NCBI GenBank assembly: GCA_020057645.1 | Contig: JAGVFL010000173.1 | Coordinates: 1-5,100 of the forward strand | Direction: 5' to 3' | Source: Candidatus Omnitrophota bacterium | GTDB lineage: Bacteria; Omnitrophota; Gorgyraeia; Gorgyraeales; Gorgyraeaceae | Length of the DNA stretch: 5,100 nt | Part shown: one piece after another, positions 1 to 5,100 of the stretch | Layout of the letters: the number at the start of each line of letters is the position of its first letter | Numbering within the stretch: the stretch's first letter is position 1 | The notes under the pieces: model-generated | The model's input: the letters and a program-made list of their open reading frames with translations, nothing else | Database searches by the model: none | What the model was told of the DNA's origin: nothing | Program-made: the position numbers and the translations under genes

Positions 1-227
1 ATTTTGCGCGAGGCGGTATTTTTGTGAATAATGCCTTTTGATTTTGCCCTATCAAGCTGTGATATGAGATGATTGAGCTGTTTTTTAGCCTCGTCCATTT
101 TTTTGGACGAAATAAGGTCTAGGAATTTCTTTGTCTCTGTCTTCAGCTCGGATTTTGCAGATTGGTTGCGCAAAGCCTTTTTTGCGCTTTTCTTTATATC
201 TTTATAAGATGCGTGTAATATTGGCAT
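1..227 (-). CDS. rpsT: 30S ribosomal protein S20, C-terminus cut by window edge
   Basis: S20 is a small basic helical protein that binds 16S rRNA and helps assemble the 30S subunit. The complement strand reads from ATG at 227-225 through 75 codons without a stop and runs off the left edge. It begins MPILHASYKDIKKSAKKALR and is very lysine-rich. It contains the family core SAKSELKT (residues 23-30) and the hallmark near-C-terminal segment KGIIHKNTASRK (64-75). Usual S20 length is about 85-90 residues, so only some 10-15 residues are missing. The start is supported by AAGGAG five bases upstream. The N-terminus differs from the common MANIKSAKKR type, a variant I associate with Omnitrophota-like lineages (inference). 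It is transcribed divergently from murJ. Identification is near certain. Confidence 0.96.
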   Translation of the reverse strand, partial: MPILHASYKDIKKSAKKALRNQSAKSELKTETKKFLDLISSKKMDEAKKQLNHLISQLDRAKSKGIIHKNTASRK

Positions 228-232
228 AAATG

Positions 233-238
233 CTCCTT
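233..238 (-). promoter_or_regulatory. rpsT ribosome binding site
   Basis: The complement reads AAGGAG, a strong Shine-Dalgarno match, followed by a 5-nt spacer (CATTT) and the rpsT ATG at 227-225. It fixes the rpsT start. Confidence 0.9.
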
Positions 239-251
239 TTTGTGTGAAGAT

Positions 252-280
252 AAAATAACATATGCCAAGAATTCTGTCAA
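252..280 (-). promoter_or_regulatory. sigma70-type promoter of rpsT
   Basis: On the complement strand a perfect -35 box TTGACA (280-275) is followed after exactly 17 bp by a -10-like TATTTT (257-252), four of six consensus bases including the key TA and final T. Transcription would start near 245, giving a very short leader before AAGGAG (238-233). The -35 box lies over the presumed murJ ribosome binding site (279-283), so this 59-bp divergent region is shared. On the plus strand TAAAAT (251-256) could be a murJ -10 box, but I see no matching -35. Confidence 0.7.
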
Positions 281-286
281 GGGATA

Positions 287-1858
287 ATGTCTAAAAAACA
301 TATTATCAAATCAGCCGGAATAATAGGATTTGCCACAGTAATCAGCAGGATCTTGGGCTTTGTGAGGGATATTATAATCGCCAAATTCTTCGGAACAGCC
401 AAGTATGCCGAGGCATTTGTAGTGGCGTTCCGCATACCCAATATGCTTAGAGACCTAATAGGGGAAGGCGCCGCGAACGCGGCGTTTGTGCCTGTTTTAA
501 GCGAATACGCCGTGAAGAAAAAAGAAGAATTCTGGGAGCTTGCGAACGTCATATTGAATCTTTTGCTTATAGCGCTTTCTGTCATAACCATCGCGGGCGT
601 CCTGGCGTCGCCTTTGATCGTGAGGCTCATAGCCCCTGGTTTTCTGGGCGATCCTGAAAAGTTTGCGATAACAGTTAAGCTGACGCGCCTGATGTTTCCT
701 TATATACTTCTCATAGGCCTGACTGCTTATACAATGGGCGTATTGAATTCTCTGAAACATTTTTCCATGCCTGCGTTCTCGCCGTGCCTCCTGAATATAG
801 CTATAATAATATGCGCGATAATATGGGGCGAGAGCGTGATGGGCCTTGCGAGCGGCGTTTTGATAGGCGGCGTTTTACAGCTTGGGGTGCAAATACCGAT
901 ATTATATAAAAAAGGATTCAAGTTTTCGTTCACCCCGTTAGAGAAAGTTGGTCCCGTTACGAAACGAGGTTCTCTAACGGGGTTCACAAGAAAATTAAAT
1001 CATCCCGCGGCCAATAAAATCGGGATCTTATTGCTGCCGCGCATTCTAGGGTCATGCGTGTATCAGGTAAACCTGTTTATAAACACCATCCTGGCTTCTC
1101 TTTCCGGCATTGTAGGATTGGGAGGGGTCGCCGCGCTTTATTACGCAAATAGGATTTTTCAGTTTCCTCTGGCAATATTCGGGATAGCGATAGCGCAGGC
1201 AGTTTTACCGACGATGTCGAGAGAAGCGCTTGAAATAGATTCTGATAAATTAAAAAAGACCCTGTCCTTTTCTTTAAGGGTTATAAATTTTATCATTGTG
1301 CCTGCTTCAATCGGCTTGATAGTCATGGCAGTTCCCATAACCCGGACCTTGTTTGAGAGAGGAAAGTTTGACCGCTACTCCACCCTCATAACCGCTGACG
1401 CGCTCGTATTTTACTCCATAGGGCTTTTCAGTTACTCCGGAATCAAAGTCCTGGTCAGCTGTTTTTATTCCTTGAAGGATACGCTGACGCCCGTGAAGAT
1501 CGCGAGCATATCCCTTCTATTGAACGTAATCCTGAGCTTGGTCCTGATGTTTCCGCTGAAGATAGGCGGCCTCGCGCTTAGCGCTTCTGTCGCCGGGATT
1601 TTTAATTTCTCCGCGCTATTCTATGCATTGAGGAAGAAGATAGGATGCCTGGGCGGGCGCAGGATATTGAATTCATTTTTAAAAGTAACAATCGCCGGCC
1701 TAGTCATGGCTTTTGCAATTTACATATGCGCGTTTAAGATAAACCTGAATCTTTTTATCGTGATATTCATAGCTATTGTTAGTTACAGCATAGCTACGTT
1801 TATTTTTGATGTAAAAGAGTCAAAAGAATTTATATCATGGGCATTAAAGAGAAATTGA
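287..1858 (+). CDS. murJ: lipid II flippase MurJ (MviN family) carrying an 18-residue palindrome-encoded insert
   Basis: MurJ is an inner-membrane flippase of the MOP superfamily that moves lipid II to the periplasmic face for peptidoglycan synthesis. The 523-residue product is hydrophobic throughout, as expected for the family's 14 membrane helices. The N-terminal signature is clear: SRILGFVRD (20-28) and FRIPNMLRDLIGEGAANAAF (48-67). Arg21, Arg27 and Arg55 align with the essential Arg18, Arg24 and Arg52 of E. coli MurJ, and YYANRIFQFP (285-294) places Arg289 at the Arg270 position. Residues 216-233 (TPLEKVGPVTKRGSLTGF) are a foreign-looking insert in the cytoplasmic loop between helices 6 and 7, encoded by the palindrome at 932-985. 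Without it the protein would be 505 residues and read smoothly as KFSF-TRKLNHP. The start ATG has only a weak AAGGG (279-283) three bases upstream. The 3' end overlaps uvrC by 22 nt. Confidence 0.96.
   Translation: MSKKHIIKSAGIIGFATVISRILGFVRDIIIAKFFGTAKYAEAFVVAFRIPNMLRDLIGEGAANAAFVPVLSEYAVKKKEEFWELANVILNLLLIALSVITIAGVLASPLIVRLIAPGFLGDPEKFAITVKLTRLMFPYILLIGLTAYTMGVLNSLKHFSMPAFSPCLLNIAIIICAIIWGESVMGLASGVLIGGVLQLGVQIPILYKKGFKFSFTPLEKVGPVTKRGSLTGFTRKLNHPAANKIGILLLPRILGSCVYQVNLFINTILASLSGIVGLGGVAALYYANRIFQFPLAIFGIAIAQAVLPTMSREALEIDSDKLKKTLSFSLRVINFIIVPASIGLIVMAVPITRTLFERGKFDRYSTLITADALVFYSIGLFSYSGIKVLVSCFYSLKDTLTPVKIASISLLLNVILSLVLMFPLKIGGLALSASVAGIFNFSALFYALRKKIGCLGGRRILNSFLKVTIAGLVMAFAIYICAFKINLNLFIVIFIAIVSYSIATFIFDVKESKEFISWALKRN
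932..985. mobile_element. 54-nt palindromic insertion inside murJ (50-bp element plus 4-bp target repeat)
   Basis: Arms ACCCCGTTAGAGAA (932-945) and TTCTCTAACGGGGT (970-983) are perfect 14-nt inverted repeats. Between them lies a smaller inner inverted pair, CGTT (955-958) and AACG (963-966). TTCA occurs directly at both edges (929-932 and 983-986), as a 4-bp target-site duplication would. Element (933-982, 50 bp) plus one TTCA is 54 bp, exactly 18 codons, so the murJ frame is kept. Deleting it restores an uninterrupted MurJ loop. The element is free of stops in three of six frames, including the one used. No transposase is encoded; if mobile, it must be moved in trans. It resembles in concept the Rickettsia palindromic elements that insert in frame into genes, but I do not claim sequence relationship. 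Confidence 0.8.
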
Positions 1859-3078
1859 AAGATATACCGCATCTTCCGGGAGTTTATATCATGAAAGATG
1901 CGTCAGGCGAAGCGCTCTATATAGGCAAGGCCAAGGATCTTTCAAAAAGGGTATCCGGTTATTTTCAGGTATCAAGGCCAAAAACCGCGAAGCGCATGGC
2001 GTTATTGGAAAAGGTAAAGGGCCTGGATTACGTGATTACAAGTTCGGAAGAAGAGGCGCTTATATACGAAGCCAGCCTGGTAAAAGAGAAGAAGCCGAAG
2101 TATAATGTTGAATTAAAAGACGATAAAAGTTTTCCTTTCCTTAAGCTTACGTTGAACGAGAAATTTCCAAGACTTATCATAACAAGAAAAAAAATAGATG
2201 ACGGTTCCGGGTATTTCGGGCCTTATACAAAGGTTAAGCTTTTAAGAAATGCCGCAGGCATATTAAAAAATATATTTCCTTTGAGGACCTGCAAGAAGAT
2301 CCCGGGCGAAACGTGCCTGGCTTACCATATAGGGCAATGCCTCGGGCCGTGCGTGAAAAAAATAGATGAAAAATCGTATAACGAAATAGTTGAACAGCTT
2401 GTTTTATTTTTGGAAGGCAAAAAAACAAAATTGATCATGGAATTAACCGATAAAATGAAAAAATTTGCAGATGAAAAAAAATTTGAACAGGCGACGGTTA
2501 TACGCAACCGCCTGTCAGCCCTTTTGGAGGTGTCGGATAGAAAAACGGCTGATTACAGCTCATGGGGAAACGTCGCTTTAAAATTAAAGAAAATCTTGAG
2601 GCTCCCGGGCCTGCCTTTAAAGATAGAGGCATTTGACGTGTCGAATATATCGGGCAAAGAAGCCGCGGGTTCGATGGTTTATTTTAATAACGGCCTGTCT
2701 GATAAATCAAACTACAGGAAGTTCAGGATAAAGAGCGTGAAAGGCATTGATGATTACGCCATGATGAAGGAGATTGTGCATAGAAGATATAAAAGGTTAA
2801 AGGAAGAGAATAAAGGTTTTCCGGATCTCATTATAATAGACGGCGGAAAAGGCCATTTGGGAGCGGCATATGAAGAGCTTTTAAGATTAAATGCCGGCCA
2901 TATCCCTGTTATAGGCATTGCCAAGCAGGAAGAAAAGATTTATACGCTTGGTTCCCAGGAGCCGTTGGATATAAACAGGGATTCTGAGATATTGCATTTC
3001 ATACAAAGCGTAAGGGACGAAGCCCACAGATTTGCGTTAAAATATCACCATGTCCTTCGCCGTAAGTTTACATTCTGA
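1837..3078 (+). CDS. uvrC: short excinuclease ABC subunit C (UvrC)
   Basis: UvrC makes the dual incisions of nucleotide excision repair after UvrAB damage recognition. Domains in order: a GIY-YIG nuclease (GVY 15-17, YIG 28-30, Arg38, catalytic Glu78, Asn90) for the 3' cut; a four-cysteine segment (Cys152, 160, 168, 172) matching the iron-sulfur cluster region of UvrC; a UVR helical motif for UvrB contact (about 196-231); and the RNase H-like nuclease for the 5' cut, with Asp267 in AFDVSN, Asp305/306 in IDDYAMM, Asp335 in IIIDGGKG and His397 in RDEAHRFA. At 413 residues it is far below the usual roughly 600. The 130-150 residues normally between UVR motif and RNase H core are missing, as is the C-terminal helix-hairpin-helix pair. 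All catalytic residues remain, so it is probably active. The last residues (KFTF) are encoded by a palindrome. It overlaps murJ by 22 nt with no strong ribosome site, suggesting translational coupling. Confidence 0.93.
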   Translation: MGIKEKLKDIPHLPGVYIMKDASGEALYIGKAKDLSKRVSGYFQVSRPKTAKRMALLEKVKGLDYVITSSEEEALIYEASLVKEKKPKYNVELKDDKSFPFLKLTLNEKFPRLIITRKKIDDGSGYFGPYTKVKLLRNAAGILKNIFPLRTCKKIPGETCLAYHIGQCLGPCVKKIDEKSYNEIVEQLVLFLEGKKTKLIMELTDKMKKFADEKKFEQATVIRNRLSALLEVSDRKTADYSSWGNVALKLKKILRLPGLPLKIEAFDVSNISGKEAAGSMVYFNNGLSDKSNYRKFRIKSVKGIDDYAMMKEIVHRRYKRLKEENKGFPDLIIIDGGKGHLGAAYEELLRLNAGHIPVIGIAKQEEKIYTLGSQEPLDINRDSEILHFIQSVRDEAHRFALKYHHVLRRKFTF

Positions 3079-3099
3079 CAATGTCAGAATGTAACATTA
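3063..3099. repeat. 37-bp palindrome, copy A, at the uvrC/ogt junction
   Basis: Arms TTACATTCTGACA (3068-3080) and TGTCAGAATGTAA (3082-3094) are perfect, around the central A3081. The match resumes at the outer TAA (3063-3065) and TTA (3097-3099) after a two-base mismatch on each side. As RNA it could form a 12-bp stem with loop AAT. It overlaps the uvrC 3' end and supplies its TGA stop (3076-3078). No T-run follows on either strand, so it is not a standard intrinsic terminator. It has the same length and ends as copy B at 4482-4518 and is 30/37 identical to it. Confidence 0.85.
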
Positions 3100-3107
3100 G
3101 AGGGAAC

Positions 3108-3125
3108 ATGCTCGGCAAATGGTAA
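3108..3125 (+). other. five-codon mini-ORF overlapping the ogt start; possible leftover uvrC tail
   Basis: ATG CTC GGC AAA TGG TAA reads MLGKW and ends across the ogt start codon (ATG 3119-3121, TAA 3123-3125). The best Shine-Dalgarno match here, GAGGG (3100-3104), is 3 nt from this ATG but 14 nt from the ogt ATG. If palindrome copy A is removed, these codons fall in frame with uvrC. The piece is therefore either a relic of the old uvrC C-terminus or a small translation-coupling ORF for ogt. Expression is unproven. Confidence 0.35.
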
Positions 3126-3394
3126 AAAAATTGACACATTTTGAGAAAAAGGTATATACTGTGGTGAAGAATATACCTTTCGGCGAGACCAGGACTTACA
3201 AATGGGTTGCTGAAAAGGCCGGCGTCAAAGGCGCTTCAAGGGCAGTCGGAAACGCGCTTAATAAAAATCCTTTCCCCATAGTAGTTCCGTGTCACAGGGT
3301 AGTGAATTCAAGCGGTTCTCCAGGAGAATATGCGTTCGGGCCGGATTTAAAAAAGAAATTATTGGAATTAGAAAGAACTAAAAATGTTGCCTGA
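3119..3394 (+). CDS. ogt: O6-alkylguanine-DNA alkyltransferase catalytic domain (Ogt/MGMT family), stand-alone
   Basis: The protein reverses O6-alkylguanine damage by moving the alkyl group onto its own cysteine in a single-turnover reaction. The 91 residues correspond to the C-terminal domain only. Residues 21-30 ([10 protein letters not shown]) hold the conserved Tyr27. [14 protein letters not shown] (40-53) contains the arginine finger Arg41. [11 protein letters not shown] (56-66) is the active site with Cys58 and His59. LLELE (81-85) ends with the conserved Glu85. Because Cys58 is present, it is not an alkyltransferase-like protein, in which this Cys is replaced, commonly by Trp. The N-terminal domain of Ada/MGMT (about 70-90 residues) is absent, a shape known in some bacteria. 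The symbol is family-level. The start is uncertain: no Shine-Dalgarno sits at the usual distance from ATG 3119, and in-frame TTG 3131 is an alternative. It overlaps prfB by 11 nt and pairs functionally with uvrC as DNA repair. Confidence 0.88.
   Translation: MVKKLTHFEKKVYTVVKNIPFGETRTYKWVAEKAGVKGASRAVGNALNKNPFPIVVPCHRVVNSSGSPGEYAFGPDLKKKLLELERTKNVA
3131..3160 (+). promoter_or_regulatory. candidate internal promoter within ogt, upstream of prfB-secA
   Basis: A perfect -35 box TTGACA (3131-3136) is followed by 18 bp and TATACT (3155-3160), five of six -10 consensus bases. TATATA at 3153-3158 with a 16-bp spacer is an alternative. It could supply extra transcripts for the essential genes prfB and secA. 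It lies in coding sequence, so a chance match is possible; no transcription evidence is available. Confidence 0.4.
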
Positions 3395-4484
3395 GATACA
3401 GGAAAAAATTAAAGAACTGGAGCTGAAATTAAAAGGCCTCAAGGTTTATCTGGATATAGATAAAAATGAGGCTATCAGCAAAGAGCTTGAGGCCAAGTCC
3501 GCTACGCCGGGATTTTGGAACAATAGAGAAGAATCGTCTTCTGTTATCCAAAAGATAAAATTGATAAAGGCCAATACAGGCAATTATTATGAATGCGGCA
3601 AAGAATTGAATGATGCAAAAGGATTGGCAGAGATAGTAGAGGAAACAGATACAAAGTCTATAAGCGTAATAAAGACGGATTTGGATAATATCTCCGAGAA
3701 GTTGGATAAATTGGAATTTAAAAGTCTTTTAAGCGAAGAGACAGATATAAATAACGCCATCCTCAGCATACATTCAGGAGCGGGAGGCACAGAGTCGTGC
3801 GACTGGGCAAGCATGCTTTTAAGGATGTATTCAATGTGGGCTGAAAAAAAAGGATATAAGGTTGAAATGGTTGACATGCTTCAGGGAGAAGAGGCCGGCC
3901 TTAAAAGCGCGGACCTTATCATAACAGGCCCTTACGCAAGCGGCTATCTCAAGTCGGAAAAAGGCGTGCACCGCCTGGTAAGAATCTCTCCTTTTGACTC
4001 GAATAAAAGGCGGCACACGTCTTTTGCGTCCGTGGACGTCATACCGGAAATCGCGGATGATATAAAAATAGATATAAATGAATCAGATTTAAAGGTTGAT
4101 ACGTTCAGGGCCGGAGGCGCAGGCGGCCAGAATGTAAATAAGGTGGAGACAGCCGTCAGGATAACGCATGTCCCTACCGGAATTATCGCGCAGTGCCAGA
4201 AGGAAAGGTCTCAGTTTAAAAATAAAACCACAGCAATGAAGATATTAAAGGCAAAGCTTTACGAACGGGAGATGGAAGAGAAGAAAAAAGAATTGGAAAA
4301 AGAGTACGCCAAGAAGCAAAAGATAGAATGGGGTAGCCAGATCCGTTCGTATGTCATGCACCCATATTCAATGGTAAAGGATCACAGGACTGATCATGAA
4401 ACATCCAACGTGAACGCAGTCATGGACGGCGAGCTGGATGAATTCATGGAATCGTTCTTAAAGTGGAATATTAAAAACCCGTAA
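3384..4484 (+). CDS. prfB: peptide chain release factor 2, single-frame form
   Basis: RF2 reads UGA and UAA stop codons in the ribosomal A site and triggers peptide release. The 366 residues match the usual family length. The stop-codon recognition tripeptide SPF (202-204) marks it as RF2 rather than RF1. The catalytic GGQ lies at 247-249 in [19 protein letters not shown] (241-259). The N-terminal region is helical and charged, and [11 protein letters not shown] (326-336) is the typical C-terminal motif. Most RF2 genes have an in-frame UGA near codon 25 requiring +1 frameshifting. Here the equivalent segment KVYLDID (20-26, bases 3441-3461) reads CTG GAT with no UGA, so autoregulation by frameshift is absent. 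The ATG overlaps the ogt end by 11 nt and has only a weak purine-rich stretch upstream, consistent with coupling. The TAA stop forms the first bases of palindrome copy B. Confidence 0.97.
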   Translation: MLPEIQEKIKELELKLKGLKVYLDIDKNEAISKELEAKSATPGFWNNREESSSVIQKIKLIKANTGNYYECGKELNDAKGLAEIVEETDTKSISVIKTDLDNISEKLDKLEFKSLLSEETDINNAILSIHSGAGGTESCDWASMLLRMYSMWAEKKGYKVEMVDMLQGEEAGLKSADLIITGPYASGYLKSEKGVHRLVRISPFDSNKRRHTSFASVDVIPEIADDIKIDINESDLKVDTFRAGGAGGQNVNKVETAVRITHVPTGIIAQCQKERSQFKNKTTAMKILKAKLYEREMEEKKKELEKEYAKKQKIEWGSQIRSYVMHPYSMVKDHRTDHETSNVNAVMDGELDEFMESFLKWNIKNP

Positions 4485-4518
4485 GTTTACACTTTGACAT
4501 TGTCAAAGTGTAAACTTA
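4482..4518. repeat. 37-bp perfect palindrome, copy B, at the prfB/secA junction
   Basis: Eighteen-base arms, TAAGTTTACACTTTGACA (4482-4499) and its exact complement (4501-4518), flank the central T4500. As RNA this gives a 17-bp stem with loop ATT. The first three bases are the prfB TAA stop; the secA ribosome site follows 5 nt after the element. There is no downstream T-run, so it is not a classic terminator, and secA should still be co-transcribed. It differs from copy A at seven positions. The T-A and C-G pairs at element positions 11/27 and 13/25 are swapped as whole pairs (C-G and T-A here), keeping symmetry. Confidence 0.9.
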
Positions 4519-4523
4519 GGAAC

Positions 4524-4527
4524 GGAG
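4524..4527 (+). promoter_or_regulatory. secA ribosome binding site
   Basis: GGAG within CGGAGAG lies 5 nt upstream of ATG 4533, a well-placed Shine-Dalgarno that fixes the secA start and remains intact despite the palindrome just upstream. Confidence 0.85.
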
Positions 4528-4532
4528 AGCCG

Positions 4533-5100
4533 ATGTTTGGTTGGGTATTGAGTAAGATTATCGGGACGCAGAATGAAAGGGAAATCAAGAAACTGAGGCC
4601 CTTAGTGGAGAAGATAAATTCTCTTGAGCCTGAGGTTCAGAACCTTTCTGACGCCCAGCTTCGCGAAAAAACAGTTCAGTTTCGCAAAAGGCTTAGCGAA
4701 GGCGAGACCATGGATGATATATTGCCTGAGGCTTTTAGCGTAGTCCGCGAGGTAGCAAAGCGCACTGTAAACATGAGGCATTTTGACGTCCAGCTTATAG
4801 GCGGGAGCGTGCTTCATCAAGGCAAGATCAGCGAAATGGCGACAGGTGAAGGAAAAACGCTTGTTGCGACGCTGCCTGCTTATCTGAATGCCTTGAGCGG
4901 TAAAGGCGTGCACATTATAACGGTAAATGATTACCTCGCGCGGAGGGACAGGGAATGGATGGGGCCGATATATGAATTTCTGGGCCTTACGGTCGGGGTT
5001 ATACAGCACGACATGGATCCCAAGTTAAGACAGATGGCTTATGGAAGCGACATTACTTACGGAACAAATAATGAATACGGTTTTGATTATCTTAGAGACA
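4533..5100 (+). CDS. secA: preprotein translocase ATPase SecA, N-terminal 189 residues
   Basis: SecA is the cytoplasmic motor that drives preproteins through the SecYEG channel. The frame is open from ATG 4533 to the right edge, giving 189 full codons of a protein usually 800-950 residues long. It begins [40 protein letters not shown] (82-101) holds the conserved FDVQ nucleotide-contact motif (Gln87). The Walker A motif is ATGEGKTL (103-110), followed by VNDYLARRD (131-139), and [14 protein letters not shown] (176-189) is a SecA signature leading into the second half of nucleotide-binding domain 1. The start is supported by CGGAGAG just upstream and by the family N-terminus. It is the last visible gene of the apparent operon and is separated from prfB by palindrome copy B. 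Confidence 0.97.
   Translation, partial: MFGWVLSKIIGTQNEREIKKLRPLVEKINSLEPEVQNLSDAQLREKTVQFRKRLSEGETMDDILPEAFSVVREVAKRTVNMRHFDVQLIGGSVLHQGKISEMATGEGKTLVATLPAYLNALSGKGVHIITVNDYLARRDREWMGPIYEFLGLTVGVIQHDMDPKLRQMAYGSDITYGTNNEYGFDYLRD

Noticed and set aside
91..110. Seven-base inverted repeat TCGTCCA / TGGACGA around six T residues inside rpsT.
   Set aside because: It lies in the middle of the S20 coding frame (codons for SSKKMDE), is short, and is not followed by a terminating T-run in the gene's own direction; likely coincidental codon composition.
469..484. GC-rich palindrome CGCCGCG-AA-CGCGGCG in murJ.
   Set aside because: It encodes part of the conserved MurJ motif EGAANAAF; alanine codons explain the symmetry, and there is no flanking repeat or added sequence.
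727..987. Open frame on the minus strand opposite murJ, partly formed by the palindrome.
   Set aside because: It is antisense to a conserved membrane protein frame and has no recognisable homology; it is open there only because the palindrome is stop-free in several frames.
3063..3099. Copy A as an intrinsic terminator after uvrC.
   Set aside because: No T-run follows the hairpin on either strand, and ogt/prfB are tightly coupled downstream.
4494..4522. TTGACA inside palindrome copy B as a -35 box for secA.
   Set aside because: At 16-18 bp downstream there is only TTAGGA or TAGGAA-like sequence, a poor -10 box; the hexamer is part of the symmetrical arms.
4602..5009. 135-codon open frame on the minus strand opposite secA.
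   Set aside because: The plus strand encodes an unmistakable SecA N-terminus across the same bases; the reverse frame is a shadow.

Overview
The window is a compact stretch of housekeeping genes from a Gram-negative-type bacterium of moderate GC content, with many ATA, AGA and AGG codons. The short UvrC architecture, the S20 N-terminus and the order murJ-uvrC-ogt-prfB-secA suggest a candidate phylum of the PVC neighbourhood, most plausibly Omnitrophota. That placement comes from memory of family features, not from a search, and is only a guess.

Layout: rpsT (ribosomal protein S20) runs leftward off the left edge from a well-formed promoter. Divergently, five genes run rightward as an apparent operon: murJ (lipid II flippase), uvrC (a short excinuclease subunit C), an ogt-type O6-alkylguanine-DNA alkyltransferase domain, prfB (release factor 2, no programmed frameshift) and the N-terminal part of secA, cut by the right edge. 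Packing is very tight: murJ/uvrC overlap by 22 nt and ogt/prfB by 11 nt. There is no gene-free stretch over 300 bases; the longest is the 59-bp divergent region at 228-286.

The most interesting content is a set of three small palindromes. (1) A 50-bp palindromic element, flanked by a 4-bp direct repeat TTCA, sits inside murJ. Element plus one repeat is exactly 54 nt, so it adds 18 codons in frame, and removing it restores an ordinary MurJ sequence. (2) and (3) Two 37-bp palindromes of one family sit at the uvrC/ogt and prfB/secA junctions. They are 30/37 identical, and four of their seven differences are two compensatory pairs that keep the palindrome intact. Both begin and end in TA. Removing the uvrC copy extends uvrC into an overlap with ogt like the other overlaps in the operon; removing the prfB copy leaves its stop codon in place. 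The simplest reading is that at least two families of tiny palindromic elements have inserted in or between essential genes.

Together the genes serve envelope synthesis (MurJ), DNA repair (UvrC, Ogt), translation (S20, RF2) and protein export (SecA). No CRISPR array, RNA gene, phage gene or transposase was seen.
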